Positions 33,266-42,022 of a DNA stretch of 64,000 nucleotides are shown in pieces. The position numbers and the translations under genes were made by a program. This DNA is from Jeongeupia wiesaeckerbachi. Its GTDB lineage: Bacteria; Pseudomonadota; Gammaproteobacteria; Burkholderiales; Chitinibacteraceae. Each line of letters opens with the position of its first letter. Position 1 is the stretch's first letter. The stretch is from the NCBI RefSeq assembly GCF_050916355.1, contig NZ_CP136946.1:1302001-1366000 (forward strand), read 5' to 3'. The notes beneath the pieces are model-generated. The model did not search any database, had not been told where the DNA came from, and was given only the letters and a program-made list of their open reading frames with translations.

Positions 33266-34165
33266 CTACCAAAGCCATTGCACCGCCCGATCGAGCAGCA
33301 GTGCGGCGAACAGCCAGGTGAGATAGGCGATCGAGAAACGGAACAGGCCGCGCGCGAGGGCGTCGCTTTGCGCTTCCTCGGCACGATACAGCTGCCACGC
33401 GCGCCAGACGAACCCGGCATTGAGCCAGCACGCCGCAAGCAGGTAGAGCCAGCCCGACAGCCGAATCACGAACGGCAACAGTGCGACCGCCGACAGGACC
33501 AGTGCGTACAGCAGGATAGACAGCCGGGTGAAGGCCGGGCCATGCGTGACCGGCAGCATCGGCAGGCCGGCACGGGCGTAGTCGTCGCGGCGGTACAGCG
33601 CCAGCGCCCAGAAGTGCGGTGGCGTCCACGCGTAGATGATCAGGAACAGCACGGCGGCCTCGGCCGGGATCGTACCGCTGACGGCGGCCCAGCCAAGCAC
33701 CGGTGGCATGGCGCCGGCGGCGCCACCGATGACGATGTTCTGCGGCGTCGCCGGCTTGAGCCAGCGGGTGTAGACGATGGCGTAGCCAAAGAAGGTGGCC
33801 AGCGTCAGCCCGGTGGTCAGCGGGTTGGCGAACTGCAGCAGCAGCCATAGCCCGCCGATGGTTAGCGCTGCGGCGTAGGCGGCGGCTTCGGGCTGGCCGA
33901 GGCTGCCGCGCACCAGCGGCCGTGCGGCGGTGCGCCGCATCACGGCATCGCGATCCCGCTCGAACAGGCAGTTCGCCGCCGCTGCGCCCATGGCCACCAG
34001 GCCGATGCCGCTCAGCGACAATAGCAAGCGTGGCCAGTCGGCCGCCGGCGGCGCTGCCAGCAGGATGCCGACGGCGGCGCAGAAAACGATCAGCGCAACG
34101 ACGCGCGGTTTGCCGAGCTGCCAGAAGTCAGCGAGCGAAGGAAAGGCGAGTGAACGACTCAGCAT
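33266..34165 (-). CDS. ctaB: Protoheme IX farnesyltransferase (heme O synthase)
   Basis: 299 aa from the ATG at 34165. UbiA-type prenyltransferase with nine or so membrane helices; NCLFERDRDAVMRRT carries the Mg-diphosphate Asp motif, and YTRWLKPATPQNIVIGG and YAWTPPHFWAL are typical of CyoE/CtaB. It makes heme O for the oxidase. Overlaps ctaA by 38 bp and is the last gene of the cluster. Confidence 0.95.
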   Translation of the reverse strand: MLSRSLAFPSLADFWQLGKPRVVALIVFCAAVGILLAAPPAADWPRLLLSLSGIGLVAMGAAAANCLFERDRDAVMRRTAARPLVRGSLGQPEAAAYAAALTIGGLWLLLQFANPLTTGLTLATFFGYAIVYTRWLKPATPQNIVIGGAAGAMPPVLGWAAVSGTIPAEAAVLFLIIYAWTPPHFWALALYRRDDYARAGLPMLPVTHGPAFTRLSILLYALVLSAVALLPFVIRLSGWLYLLAACWLNAGFVWRAWQLYRAEEAQSDALARGLFRFSIAYLTWLFAALLLDRAVQWLW

Positions 34166-35144
34166 GACGGGGCTCCCGGCGGCAGCGGACGACAAAGGTG
34201 GTCAGAACGACAAGCAGAATGGCGGCGCCGCCGTTGTGGGCGACGGCGAGCGGCAAGGGCAGGCCGAATGCGACATTGGCGACGCCGAGCAGCCCCTGCA
34301 GCAGCAAGGCCAGCAGCAGCAGGGCGGCGTGCCGGGGCGCGATCCGCCAGCCGCGCCATAGCGTCAGCGCGATGGCCAGGCTCAGCAGCAGCGCGCCCAG
34401 CCGGTGTAGCCAGTGGATGGCTGCGAGATGGCCGATTGTCAGCGGAACGCCGTCGGCGCGGAGGCCCAGCGCCCGGTCGGGCCGCAACGCCTCTGCCAAT
34501 CCTGGCGGCGGCAAAAAACCGCCCTGACAGGCAGGAAAACCGTTGCAGGCCAGCGCCGCGTAGTTGCTCGACACCCAGCCGCCGAGCGCGATTTGGGCGA
34601 TGCACAGCAGCAAGGCCGTTGTCGCAAACAGCGTCAGCCCACGTTGCGGACGGAGCGGGGGAAGCGTGCTGCGTGCCGCCAGCGCGGCCAGCAGCGCCAG
34701 CAGCGCCATGCCGCCGAGCAGGTGCGCGGTGACGACGGCGGGCATCAGTTTCAGCGTCACCGTCCACATGCCGAGCATCGCCTGGAACACCAGCATTGCT
34801 AAGGGCGCGAACACCAGCCAGGTGGGCAGGTCGTCATGGCGGCGCTGGCGCCACAGCGCGGCGCAGGTCAACAGCAGCAGCAGGCCGTAGCCGCCGACGG
34901 CATAGCGGTGGATCATTTCCTTCCAGCCCTTGGCCGGATCGACGTCACCGCCGAAATGCCGTTCGGCGTGGGCGATGTCGTGCGCGGCCTCGGGCGGCGT
35001 GATCCGGCCGTAGCAGCCCGGCCAGTCGGGGCAGCCGAGCCCGGCATCGTGCAGCCGGACCCAGGCGCCGAGCATGATCAGCCCCAGCGTCCACAGCAGG
35101 CTGACGAGCAGCAGCGCGCGGGTGATGTTCAGGCGCTTTGCCAT
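34128..35144 (-). CDS. ctaA: Heme A synthase (COX15/CtaA)
   Basis: 338 aa from the ATG at 35144 with GGGAGGG upstream. Eight membrane helices with conserved heme-ligand histidines (IHRYAVGGYG, VTAHLLGG, IHWLHRLGA, AHNGGAA) and cysteine pairs LGCPDWPGC and ACNGFPAC. It oxidises heme O to heme A. Overlaps the upstream small membrane protein by 16 bp. Confidence 0.93.
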   Translation of the reverse strand: MAKRLNITRALLLVSLLWTLGLIMLGAWVRLHDAGLGCPDWPGCYGRITPPEAAHDIAHAERHFGGDVDPAKGWKEMIHRYAVGGYGLLLLLTCAALWRQRRHDDLPTWLVFAPLAMLVFQAMLGMWTVTLKLMPAVVTAHLLGGMALLALLAALAARSTLPPLRPQRGLTLFATTALLLCIAQIALGGWVSSNYAALACNGFPACQGGFLPPPGLAEALRPDRALGLRADGVPLTIGHLAAIHWLHRLGALLLSLAIALTLWRGWRIAPRHAALLLLALLLQGLLGVANVAFGLPLPLAVAHNGGAAILLVVLTTFVVRCRREPRHAESFTRLSFAR

Positions 35145-35641
35145 GTTTCCCTCCCGCCGAGGCCGCGATTCTGTTTGAGCAGTTTGTTGATTTCCTGCAG
35201 CGCGCGCTTGCGGCCTTCGACGTCGCCGAGTTGGTCCGGGCGGTAGCGCAAGACGGCATTGCCGTTCGGGTCGATCAGATAGAGTCCGGCTTGTGCCAGC
35301 AGCGGATGATCGCCGAGTGTCAGGGCCGACGGGCACGGCGCGGTCGTCGCGGTTTCGAGCCGGCGCGACGCCTCACCCTGCGCCCGTTGCAACTGGCCGG
35401 CCGAAAACAGCAGCGCCTGCGTCTGCGCGCCGCAGCCGTCGGCGCCCACTACAGCCAGGCGCCAGCGTGCCGCGCTGCCGGTGACGGGCTTGGCGATCAG
35501 CTCGCCGAAGCTTCGACCGCCGGCGGGTCGCCAGTGGTCGTAGGCAAGCTGGGCCACAACGATCGGTAGCGCACTGAGCGCAAACAGCGCCAGCAATACG
35601 CGCCGGCCCCGTTGCTGGCGGTGCCCGTCGATTCGGTTCAT
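35129..35641 (-). CDS. Thioredoxin-like cox-cluster membrane protein
   Basis: 170 aa from the ATG at 35641. One N-terminal TM (about 16-32) and a periplasmic domain whose C-terminal part (LYLIDPNGNAVLRYRPDQ, then KRALQEINKLLKQNRG) resembles the end of SCO/thioredoxin-fold proteins. The CxxxC copper motif of Sco1 is missing; only DGCG and APCPS cysteines remain. It overlaps surf1 by 4 bp and ctaA by 16 bp, so it is translationally coupled within the oxidase assembly operon. Assembly role inferred from position. Confidence 0.7.
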   Translation of the reverse strand: MNRIDGHRQQRGRRVLLALFALSALPIVVAQLAYDHWRPAGGRSFGELIAKPVTGSAARWRLAVVGADGCGAQTQALLFSAGQLQRAQGEASRRLETATTAPCPSALTLGDHPLLAQAGLYLIDPNGNAVLRYRPDQLGDVEGRKRALQEINKLLKQNRGLGGRETWQSA

Positions 35642-36300
35642 TTTGCCTCCTTGCGAAAACGCCACCACAACGCCGCGCCGGCCAGTGTCATGCCCCACCA
35701 GCTGGCCATATAGGCGAAGTGGCGTTCGGCATTGAGATAGGGCTGCGGCAGATCGACGCTCAGGCCCGGCGATGCGACGGCGTAGGCGTAACCGACAGGA
35801 CGGGCGTCATGGCTCCAGCCTGCATAGGCGTCCGGATCGGCGTGCTGGAAGCGCATGCCTTCGGGCGGCGTCGGGCCGAGCGTGATGAAGCGAGGCCATG
35901 CGGCCAGTTCGATCGTCGGTGCTTTGGGAAGCGAGGCCGGCATCGGCTGCCCGTCGGCCAGCCAGCCGCGGTTGACGAGCAGGGTGCGGCCGTCATTCAG
36001 CCTGAACGGGGTAATCACCTCGACCCCGGGCCGCCCCTGCCGGGGGCGCGGGGTCAGGACGAAGGTGTTGGCTGGCAACCAGTTGCCTTGCGGAAGGAGT
36101 CGCGTTCCGGTTGCCGGCAAGGCACCGCCGGACCACGCCGCCGGCGGCTGGCGATGGGCGTCGCTAGCCGCCGCGGCCAGCGCCTGTTTGCTCAATCCAC
36201 GCTGGCACTGCCATGCGCCGAGCACGAGCGTCAGCAGCACCAGCATCCCGAGCATGGCCTGCGCCGCGCGGTAGCGCCGTGTGCTAACGTCAGTACACAT
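35638..36300 (-). CDS. SURF1 family cytochrome oxidase assembly protein
   Basis: 220 aa from the ATG at 36300. Two TMs, one near residues 15-31 and one at the C-terminus, flank a periplasmic domain with the SURF1 hallmarks LGAWQCQRGLSKQ, GVEVITPFRLNDGR, LLVNRGWLADG and RHFAYMASWWGMTL. It helps insert heme A into subunit I. Divergent from the DUF2909 gene with a 22-bp gap. Confidence 0.9.
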   Translation of the reverse strand: MCTDVSTRRYRAAQAMLGMLVLLTLVLGAWQCQRGLSKQALAAAASDAHRQPPAAWSGGALPATGTRLLPQGNWLPANTFVLTPRPRQGRPGVEVITPFRLNDGRTLLVNRGWLADGQPMPASLPKAPTIELAAWPRFITLGPTPPEGMRFQHADPDAYAGWSHDARPVGYAYAVASPGLSVDLPQPYLNAERHFAYMASWWGMTLAGAALWWRFRKEAK

Positions 36301-36322
36301 CGTTGCCGAAGCCGGAGTATCC

Positions 36323-36520
36323 ATGAAGCTCGTCGCCATCGTGCTGTTGCTCGTCATCCTGCTGGTGCTCGGTCGTGCCATGTTGCAACTGGTTCGTGGC
36401 CCGGCGGGCTCTCCGAAGCTGGTGCGGTCGCTGACATGGCGCGTGGCCTTGTCGGTCGGCCTGTTCGCGCTGCTGCTGCTCGGCTACTACTTCGGCTGGT
36501 GGCGGCCGAACGGCGCCTGA
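36323..36520 (+). CDS. DUF2909 twin-transmembrane protein
   Basis: 65 aa from the ATG at 36323 (GGAG upstream). Two hydrophobic helices (about 3-18 and 40-56) around a basic-polar loop LVRGPAGSPKLVRSLTWR. Such small proteins occur in betaproteobacterial oxidase clusters. It is on the opposite strand to all other cox genes, 22 bp from surf1 and 4 bp from the ctaE stop, so a continuous ctaE-surf1 transcript would be antisense to it. Function unknown. Confidence 0.85.
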   Translation: MKLVAIVLLLVILLVLGRAMLQLVRGPAGSPKLVRSLTWRVALSVGLFALLLLGYYFGWWRPNGA

Positions 36521-36524
36521 GCCG

Positions 36525-37397
36525 CTACAGCCAGTAAACGAAAACGAACAGCAGCAGCCAGACCACGTCGACGAAGTGCCAATACCACGCGGCGGCTTCG
36601 AAGCCGAAGTGATGCTGCACACTGAAATGCCCGCGCAGTACCCGGACCAGCATCGTCGCCAGCATGATCGTGCCGACGAGCACGTGCATGCCGTGAAAGC
36701 CGGTCAGCATGTAGAACGTCGCGCCGTAAGCGCCCGAGGCCAGCGTCAGCCCCATCGTTTCCCAGGCATGGTGGTATTCGTAGGCCTGCAGGCACAGAAA
36801 GAGCGTGCCGAGCAGCACGGTCAGTGCCAGGCCGATCTTGAGATGGCTGCGCCGGTTTTCGACCATGCCCCAGTGCGCCCAGGTCAGCGTGACGCCCGAG
36901 CTGAGCAGAATCGCCGTATTGGTCGCCGGAATGCCGACGGCTGGCATGACCTGATACGGCGCGTCGAGTTTCGGGGCGGTTGCCGCCGGCCAGTCGGCGA
37001 CGAAACCGGGCCAGAGCAATTCGTGCGTTCCCGAGAAAAAGCCGAGTTCGGGGACCGAAATCACCCGGGTGTAAAACAGTGCGCCGAAGAAGGCGGCGAA
37101 GAACATCACCTCGGAGAAAATGAACCAGCTCATTCCCCAGCGGAACGAATGATCGACCTGCAGGCCGTACGAATGGGCCTGCGACTCGCGGATCACGTCG
37201 CCGAACCAGCCGAACAGCATCCACACCAGCACCAGCGTCCCGGCCAGCAAGGCCCAGTTGCCACCGGGGACCTTGTTGATCCAGAACGCTGCGCCCAGCG
37301 CCATCAGGAACAGCGCCAGCGAGCCGACGATGGGCCAGCGCGACGGTGCCGGCACGAAATAGTGCGTGTCGTGCACCCCGTTTTCGACGTTCATCAT
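36525..37397 (-). CDS. ctaE: Cytochrome c oxidase subunit III
   Basis: 290 aa (or one less if the second ATG is used; AAGGAGGT lies just upstream). Seven membrane helices; RWGMSWFIFSEVMFFAAFFG, LTWAHWGMVENRR, HGMHVLVGTIML and WHFVDVVWLLLF are standard subunit III signatures. Overlaps the DUF2970 gene by 4 bp. Confidence 0.96.
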   Translation of the reverse strand: MMNVENGVHDTHYFVPAPSRWPIVGSLALFLMALGAAFWINKVPGGNWALLAGTLVLVWMLFGWFGDVIRESQAHSYGLQVDHSFRWGMSWFIFSEVMFFAAFFGALFYTRVISVPELGFFSGTHELLWPGFVADWPAATAPKLDAPYQVMPAVGIPATNTAILLSSGVTLTWAHWGMVENRRSHLKIGLALTVLLGTLFLCLQAYEYHHAWETMGLTLASGAYGATFYMLTGFHGMHVLVGTIMLATMLVRVLRGHFSVQHHFGFEAAAWYWHFVDVVWLLLFVFVYWL

Positions 37398-37576
37398 CCA
37401 CCTCCTTGGCTAGCTACCAGCACGCGGACCAGCAGCAGGATCAACAGGATCATCACCAGCGCGACGATCAGCGCCACGGCGATCACCGTGCCCGGTTTGA
37501 GCTTGGCCGATTCGGCGCCCTTGCGTCCGCGGACGCCGAAGAAACCGGCCAGCACCGCCTTGATGGCCGCTTTCAT
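37394..37576 (-). CDS. DUF2970 small membrane protein
   Basis: 60 aa. A short basic start MKAAIKAVLAGFFGVRGRKG, then one hydrophobic helix (about 33-53). Matches DUF2970, a small protein regularly placed between ctaG and ctaE in betaproteobacteria. Overlaps both neighbours by 4 bp. Function unknown. Confidence 0.85.
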   Translation of the reverse strand: MKAAIKAVLAGFFGVRGRKGAESAKLKPGTVIAVALIVALVMILLILLLVRVLVASQGGG

Positions 37577-38079
37577 GCCGGCTGCAAGGTATAGGACAAG
37601 GTGGCCGCGCCCAGCTCCTCGGGCAATTCCTTGGCGACGAGCAACACCACGGTGACGTCGCGCGTTTCGTGCGCGGCGAGCTTGAGTGCATCGAAACAGA
37701 AGCACTCGAGTTTTTGCAGCAGGCCGGCTGCGCGTACCGGCGCGAAGCTCGGGATCGCGCGTATCGTCAGCGGCGTATCTCCGGTATTGGCAATGCGAAA
37801 GCGTGCCTTGACGAGTCCGCCGGCCTTGGCCGCGACGACGCGGTCGATCGCTTCGATCGTCACCGGCAGTCCGGCTGCGACGTTGGTATCGAACTCAAGC
37901 CGCAGCGCGGTCGGTATCGCGGTAGCGAACTCGGGGCGTGCACGGTCGAGGCCGATCGCGCGGCACAGCACGTCGTAGAATGGCGTCAGCACATAGCCGA
38001 AGCTGAACATCGCAGCAGCAACCAGCCCGAGCCGGATCGCGGTGCGACGGTTGGCGTGTTGCTGGACGGCGGCGTTCAT
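37573..38079 (-). CDS. ctaG: Cytochrome c oxidase assembly protein CtaG (Cox11)
   Basis: 168 aa. N-terminal TM (about 16-32) and a periplasmic immunoglobulin-like domain with the copper-binding motif ECFCF. Delivers copper to CuB of subunit I. Coupled by 4-bp overlaps to the 33-aa gene upstream and DUF2970 downstream. Confidence 0.95.
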   Translation of the reverse strand: MNAAVQQHANRRTAIRLGLVAAAMFSFGYVLTPFYDVLCRAIGLDRARPEFATAIPTALRLEFDTNVAAGLPVTIEAIDRVVAAKAGGLVKARFRIANTGDTPLTIRAIPSFAPVRAAGLLQKLECFCFDALKLAAHETRDVTVVLLVAKELPEELGAATLSYTLQPA

Positions 38080-38177
38080 CCTGGCAACCCGTACAGCACC
38101 TGCCGGACGATCACGGCGACAAAGAAGACCAGCGCCAGTGCGGCGAGCAGGAGGGCGGTGCGGACGTTTTTACTCAT
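38076..38177 (-). CDS. Cytochrome oxidase small assembly protein (33 aa)
   Basis: 33 codons beginning MSKNVRTALLLAALALVFF and ending VLYGLPG, a single hydrophobic helix with basic N-terminus. It overlaps the end of ctaD by 8 bp and the start of ctaG by 4 bp (ATGA), filling the gap exactly. Tiny proteins of this kind sit between ctaD and ctaG in many betaproteobacteria and are easily missed by gene finders. Confidence 0.75.
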   Translation of the reverse strand: MSKNVRTALLLAALALVFFVAVIVRQVLYGLPG

Positions 38178-39813
38178 GATCTTGATCCAGCAACTGTGCA
38201 CGCAGGCCCTTCTTCACCAGTGCCTCGTCGGGCGGCGTTTCCCAGGTGTGATGTGGTGCCGGCGAAGCGACTTCCCATTCCAGCGTATGGCCGCCTTCCC
38301 ACGGTCGGGCCGGCGCCTTGCCGACGCCACCGCGGATCGTGCTGATCACGTTGTAGAGGAAGAGCAGCTGGCCGAGGCCGAAACAGAAAGCACCGACGCT
38401 GGCGACGCTGTTGAAGTCGGTGAACTGCAGCGGGTAGTCGGGAATCCGCCGCGGCATGCCGGCGAGGCCGAGGAAGTGCATAGGGAAAAAGGTGACGTTG
38501 AACCAGACCATCGACCACCAGAAATGCAGCTTGCCGAGCTTTTCGTTGTACATATGGCCGGTCCATTTCGGCAGCCAGTAATAGGTGGCACCGAAGAGGC
38601 TGAACAGCGCACCGGCGACCAGCACGTAGTGGAAATGGGCAACGACGTAATAGGTATCGGTCATCTGGATGTCGATCGGCGCGATCGACAGCACGAGGCC
38701 GGAAAAGCCGCCGACGGTGAACAGGCAGACGAAGCCGATCGCGAACAGCATCGGCGTCTCGAAGCTCATCTCGCCCTGCCACATCGTCGCGATCCAGTTG
38801 AACACCTTCACGCCGGTCGGCACCGCGATCAGCATGGTCATGAACATGAAGAACAGCTGCGCCGTCGCCGGCAGGCCGACCGCGAACATGTGGTGGGCCC
38901 AGACCATGAACGACAGGATGGCGATCGAGCATACCGCGTAGACCATCGACACATAGCCGAACAGCGGCTTGCGCGCGAAGGTCGGCAGGATCTGGCTGAC
39001 GATGCCGAAGGCCGGCAGCGCCATGATGTAGACCTCCGGGTGGCCGAAGAACCAGAAAATGTGCTGGAACAGCACCGGGTCGCCGCCGCCGGCGGCCTTG
39101 AAGAAGTGTGTGCCGAAATGGCGGTCGGTCAGCAGCATCGTCACCGCGCCGGCGAGCACCGGCGCCACGGCGATCAGTAGGTAGGCGGTGACCAGTGATG
39201 TCCACGCGAACATCGGCATCTTCAGCATCGTCATGCCCGGCGCGCGCATGTTCAGCACCGTGGTGACGATATTGATCGATCCCATGATCGATGACAGGCC
39301 GAGCAGGTGGATGGCGAAGATCGCCAGATCCATGCCCATGCCGGCCTGGATCGACAGCGGCGGGTACAGCGTCCAGCCGCCGGCAGCCGCGCCGCCGGGG
39401 ACGAATAGCGAAATGACCAGCAGCGCCGCCGCTGGCGGCAGCAGCCAGAAGCTCCAGTTGTTCATCCGCGCGAACGCCATATCGGGCGCGCCGATCATCA
39501 GCGGCAGCATCCAGTTCGCCAGGCCGGTGAAGGCCGGCATGATCGCACCGAAGACCATGATGATGCCGTGCAGCGTGGTCAGCTGGTTGAAGAACTCCGG
39601 ATGCCAGAACTGCAGTCCGGGCTGGAACAGTTCGGCACGGATGCCCAAGGCCATCGTGCCGCCGAGCATGAACATGCTGAACGAAAACCACAGGTACAGC
39701 GTGCCGATGTCCTTGTGGTTGGTGGCGTACAGCCAGCGCCGCCAGCCGTGGGTGCCCGAGTGCGCCTGATGATCGGCGTGCTGCAGGTGCAGCGTTTCGG
39801 TCGACGCGGTCAT
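38170..39813 (-). CDS. ctaD: Cytochrome c oxidase subunit I
   Basis: 547 aa from the ATG at 39813 (GGAGAG six bases upstream; ATGs at 39825 and 39834 are alternatives). Twelve membrane helices with heme and CuB ligands: LTTLHGIIMVFG, FWFFGHPEVYIMALP, WAHHMFAVG and VAHFHYVLVAG. Also the K-channel region and RRIPDYPLQFTDFN. The proton-pumping aa3-type catalytic subunit. Confidence 0.97.
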   Translation of the reverse strand: MTASTETLHLQHADHQAHSGTHGWRRWLYATNHKDIGTLYLWFSFSMFMLGGTMALGIRAELFQPGLQFWHPEFFNQLTTLHGIIMVFGAIMPAFTGLANWMLPLMIGAPDMAFARMNNWSFWLLPPAAALLVISLFVPGGAAAGGWTLYPPLSIQAGMGMDLAIFAIHLLGLSSIMGSINIVTTVLNMRAPGMTMLKMPMFAWTSLVTAYLLIAVAPVLAGAVTMLLTDRHFGTHFFKAAGGGDPVLFQHIFWFFGHPEVYIMALPAFGIVSQILPTFARKPLFGYVSMVYAVCSIAILSFMVWAHHMFAVGLPATAQLFFMFMTMLIAVPTGVKVFNWIATMWQGEMSFETPMLFAIGFVCLFTVGGFSGLVLSIAPIDIQMTDTYYVVAHFHYVLVAGALFSLFGATYYWLPKWTGHMYNEKLGKLHFWWSMVWFNVTFFPMHFLGLAGMPRRIPDYPLQFTDFNSVASVGAFCFGLGQLLFLYNVISTIRGGVGKAPARPWEGGHTLEWEVASPAPHHTWETPPDEALVKKGLRAQLLDQDHE

Positions 39814-39841
39814 CGATCTCTCCATTTGGGTCATGGTGCGC

Positions 39842-40942
39842 CTACTTCCGCGCGAGCTTGACGTCCTTGGGCTGCAGGATGTCGCCAACGTGGTTGAAGT
39901 GGTTGCGTTCGTAGGTGATCACTGCGGCGATCTCGGTATCCGACAGCCCCTGCCATGCCGGCATCGCGCTCTTGCCGTGCAGCACGATGCCCAGGTGGCC
40001 TTGCACCGGCCCGGTGGCGATCTTCGAGTTCACCAGCGCCGGGAAGGGGCCGCTGCCCATGCCGTTGGCCTGGTGGCAGGCCTGGCAATTGGCTTCGTAG
40101 ACTTTTTGGCCGCGGGCAACGAGGTCGGCCATCGCCCAGATCTTGTTCGGGTCGTCGGCCATGGCCTTGGCCTGCGCCTGCTTCTGCGACACGTAGTCCT
40201 TGAACTGCGCCGCGCTGACGACCTTGACGACCACGGGCATGAAGCCGTGATCCTGGCCGCACAGTTCCGAACACTGGCCACGGAACGTGCCTTCGCGCTC
40301 GGCCTTGAACCAGGTGTCACGGATGAAGCCGGGAATCGCATCCTGTTTGACGCCGAAGGCGGGCATCGCCCACGAGTGGATGACATCGTTGCTGGTGGTC
40401 AGGATGCGAACCTTCTGGCCGACCGGCACTACCAACGGTTCGTCCACTTCGAGCAGGTAGTTCGGATTCTTGTCCTGGGCGTTGTCGATCTGCTTGCGCG
40501 GCGTGGCCAGCTTGCTCTTGTAGCCGAAGCCGTAATCGACGTAGTCGTAGCCCCAAAACCACTGGTAGCCGGTGGCCTTGATCGTGATGGCGGCGCCGCG
40601 GCTGTCCTTCTGCGCCAGCACGACCTTGGCGGCGGGCCAGGCCATGACGGCGAGGATCAGCGCCGGGATCACGGTCCACAGGACTTCGACGGTGGTGTTT
40701 TCGTGGAAGGGGCGTGCCTTGTGGCCGAGCGATTTGCGATGGCGGAACACCGCGTAGAACATCACGCCGAATACCGCGACGAAGATCACGATGATGATCA
40801 CCATGATCCAGGTGTGCAGGTCGGATATGTCCTGGGCGATCAGCGTTTGCGGGGTCTGAAAGCTGAAACGGCTTTCCGATGCCTCTACGCCGCGCAGGAC
40901 GAGCGAACAGGCCAGCGCGGCCAAGGTGCGCATTGCACGCAT
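39842..40942 (-). CDS. ctaC: Cytochrome c oxidase subunit II with fused cytochrome c domain
   Basis: 366 aa. Signal or TM, a second TM (about 43-66), then the CuA domain with His189 and GQCSELCGQDHGFM (Cys224, Cys228, His232, Met235). A C-terminal class I cytochrome c domain follows with NCQACH (286-290) and distal Met in GKSAMPAWQG. The fusion defines a caa3-type oxidase. First gene of the cluster; the upstream 227 bp must hold the promoter. Confidence 0.97.
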   Translation of the reverse strand: MRAMRTLAALACSLVLRGVEASESRFSFQTPQTLIAQDISDLHTWIMVIIIVIFVAVFGVMFYAVFRHRKSLGHKARPFHENTTVEVLWTVIPALILAVMAWPAAKVVLAQKDSRGAAITIKATGYQWFWGYDYVDYGFGYKSKLATPRKQIDNAQDKNPNYLLEVDEPLVVPVGQKVRILTTSNDVIHSWAMPAFGVKQDAIPGFIRDTWFKAEREGTFRGQCSELCGQDHGFMPVVVKVVSAAQFKDYVSQKQAQAKAMADDPNKIWAMADLVARGQKVYEANCQACHQANGMGSGPFPALVNSKIATGPVQGHLGIVLHGKSAMPAWQGLSDTEIAAVITYERNHFNHVGDILQPKDVKLARK

Positions 40943-41169
40943 GTCTATCTCCGTGGCGGGTCCACACCGTTTGCAGGCCGCTGGGCTTGCCGGTGTATCG
41001 ATGTTTGCTTTTCAACGTAGCAAAGAAAATCGCGGAGACAAGCAAGACTAGCGGCGTCCGTCCGTTCGTGACCGGCCATTCATCGGTCCGGCTGTCGTAG
41101 TGGCTGGATACTGACTACATCGAGAAGTACCCGTGAAGAGCTGCGTCTAAGCAGCAAGGAGTACCCAAA
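40943..41169. other. Divergent promoter region ctaC / DUF2189
   Basis: 227 bp, no gene. Contains the upstream signals for both genes. A ribosome binding site AAGGAGT precedes the DUF2189 start. No specific operator recognised. Confidence 0.35.
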
Positions 41170-41937
41170 ATGGACATGCACCTGAACGGTCTGGACGACC
41201 ATTTTTCGCTGCCACGCACGCGCAAGGTCGAGGCTTTCCGTGCGTTTTCGTGGATCGCCCGCGGTTGGCAGGATCTGGCAGCGCATCCCTTGCCCAGCCT
41301 CGCGCACGGCCTGCTGATCACGCTGCTTGGCTGGGGAGTCCTGTTGCTCGCCTCGCACTACGTACATTTGTTCACGACGTCGATTACCGGCTTCCTGTTG
41401 CTGGCGCCGCTGGGCGCGGCCGGGATCTACGAGCTCACCAGCGAACGCGAGGAGGGGCGGACGACGTCATTCGCGCAGTCGATTCGCGATCTGATGAAAA
41501 ACGCCAGCCAGCTGGCCTATTTCGGCGTCGTGCTGTTCATGATCGCGATTGCATGGGAACGGCTCTCGGCGATTCTGTTCGCGCTGTTTTACGGTGGCGA
41601 AGCGATCACATTGCACAATTTCGTCGGCTCGCTGCTCGGTGAGTACGCCGGCTTCACCATTGCCTGGGTCATTGGCGGCTTCCTGCTGGCGTGCCTGGTT
41701 TTTGCGCTGACCGCGGTCTCGATTCCGATGCTGGCCGACCGTGAGGTCGATACCGTCACGGCGATGATGACCAGCCTGCGCGTCGTGGCGGAGAACCTGC
41801 CGGCGATGATCGTCTGGGCCGCGCTGATCGTGCTGCTGACGGTAGTCGGGTTTGCGACTTATCTCGTCGGTTTCGTGCTGCTGTTCCCTCTGCTGGGGCA
41901 TGCAACCTGGATTGCCTACAAGGATCTGGTCGAGTAG
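41170..41937 (+). CDS. DUF2189 family integral membrane protein
   Basis: 255 aa with about six membrane helices (for example GLLITLLGWGVLLLASHYV and GAAGIYELTSEREEGR after helix 2). The initial cytoplasmic stretch AFSWIARGWQDLAAHPLPSL and the overall pattern match DUF2189, a family common beside cytochrome oxidase genes. Function not known. Divergent from ctaC. Confidence 0.8.
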   Translation: MDMHLNGLDDHFSLPRTRKVEAFRAFSWIARGWQDLAAHPLPSLAHGLLITLLGWGVLLLASHYVHLFTTSITGFLLLAPLGAAGIYELTSEREEGRTTSFAQSIRDLMKNASQLAYFGVVLFMIAIAWERLSAILFALFYGGEAITLHNFVGSLLGEYAGFTIAWVIGGFLLACLVFALTAVSIPMLADREVDTVTAMMTSLRVVAENLPAMIVWAALIVLLTVVGFATYLVGFVLLFPLLGHATWIAYKDLVE

Positions 41938-41964
41938 TCCGTCGCCCAGACGAATATCTGCACA

Positions 41965-41991
41965 AACACCCCCGATCGCTTCGGGGGTGTT
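41965..41991. terminator. Bidirectional terminator DUF2189 / puuB
   Basis: AACACCCCC, loop of eight, GGGGGTGTT between convergent genes. Confidence 0.85.
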
Positions 41992-42022
41992 GCCGTTTCG
42001 GCCGGTCCGACGGCGACGTCTG

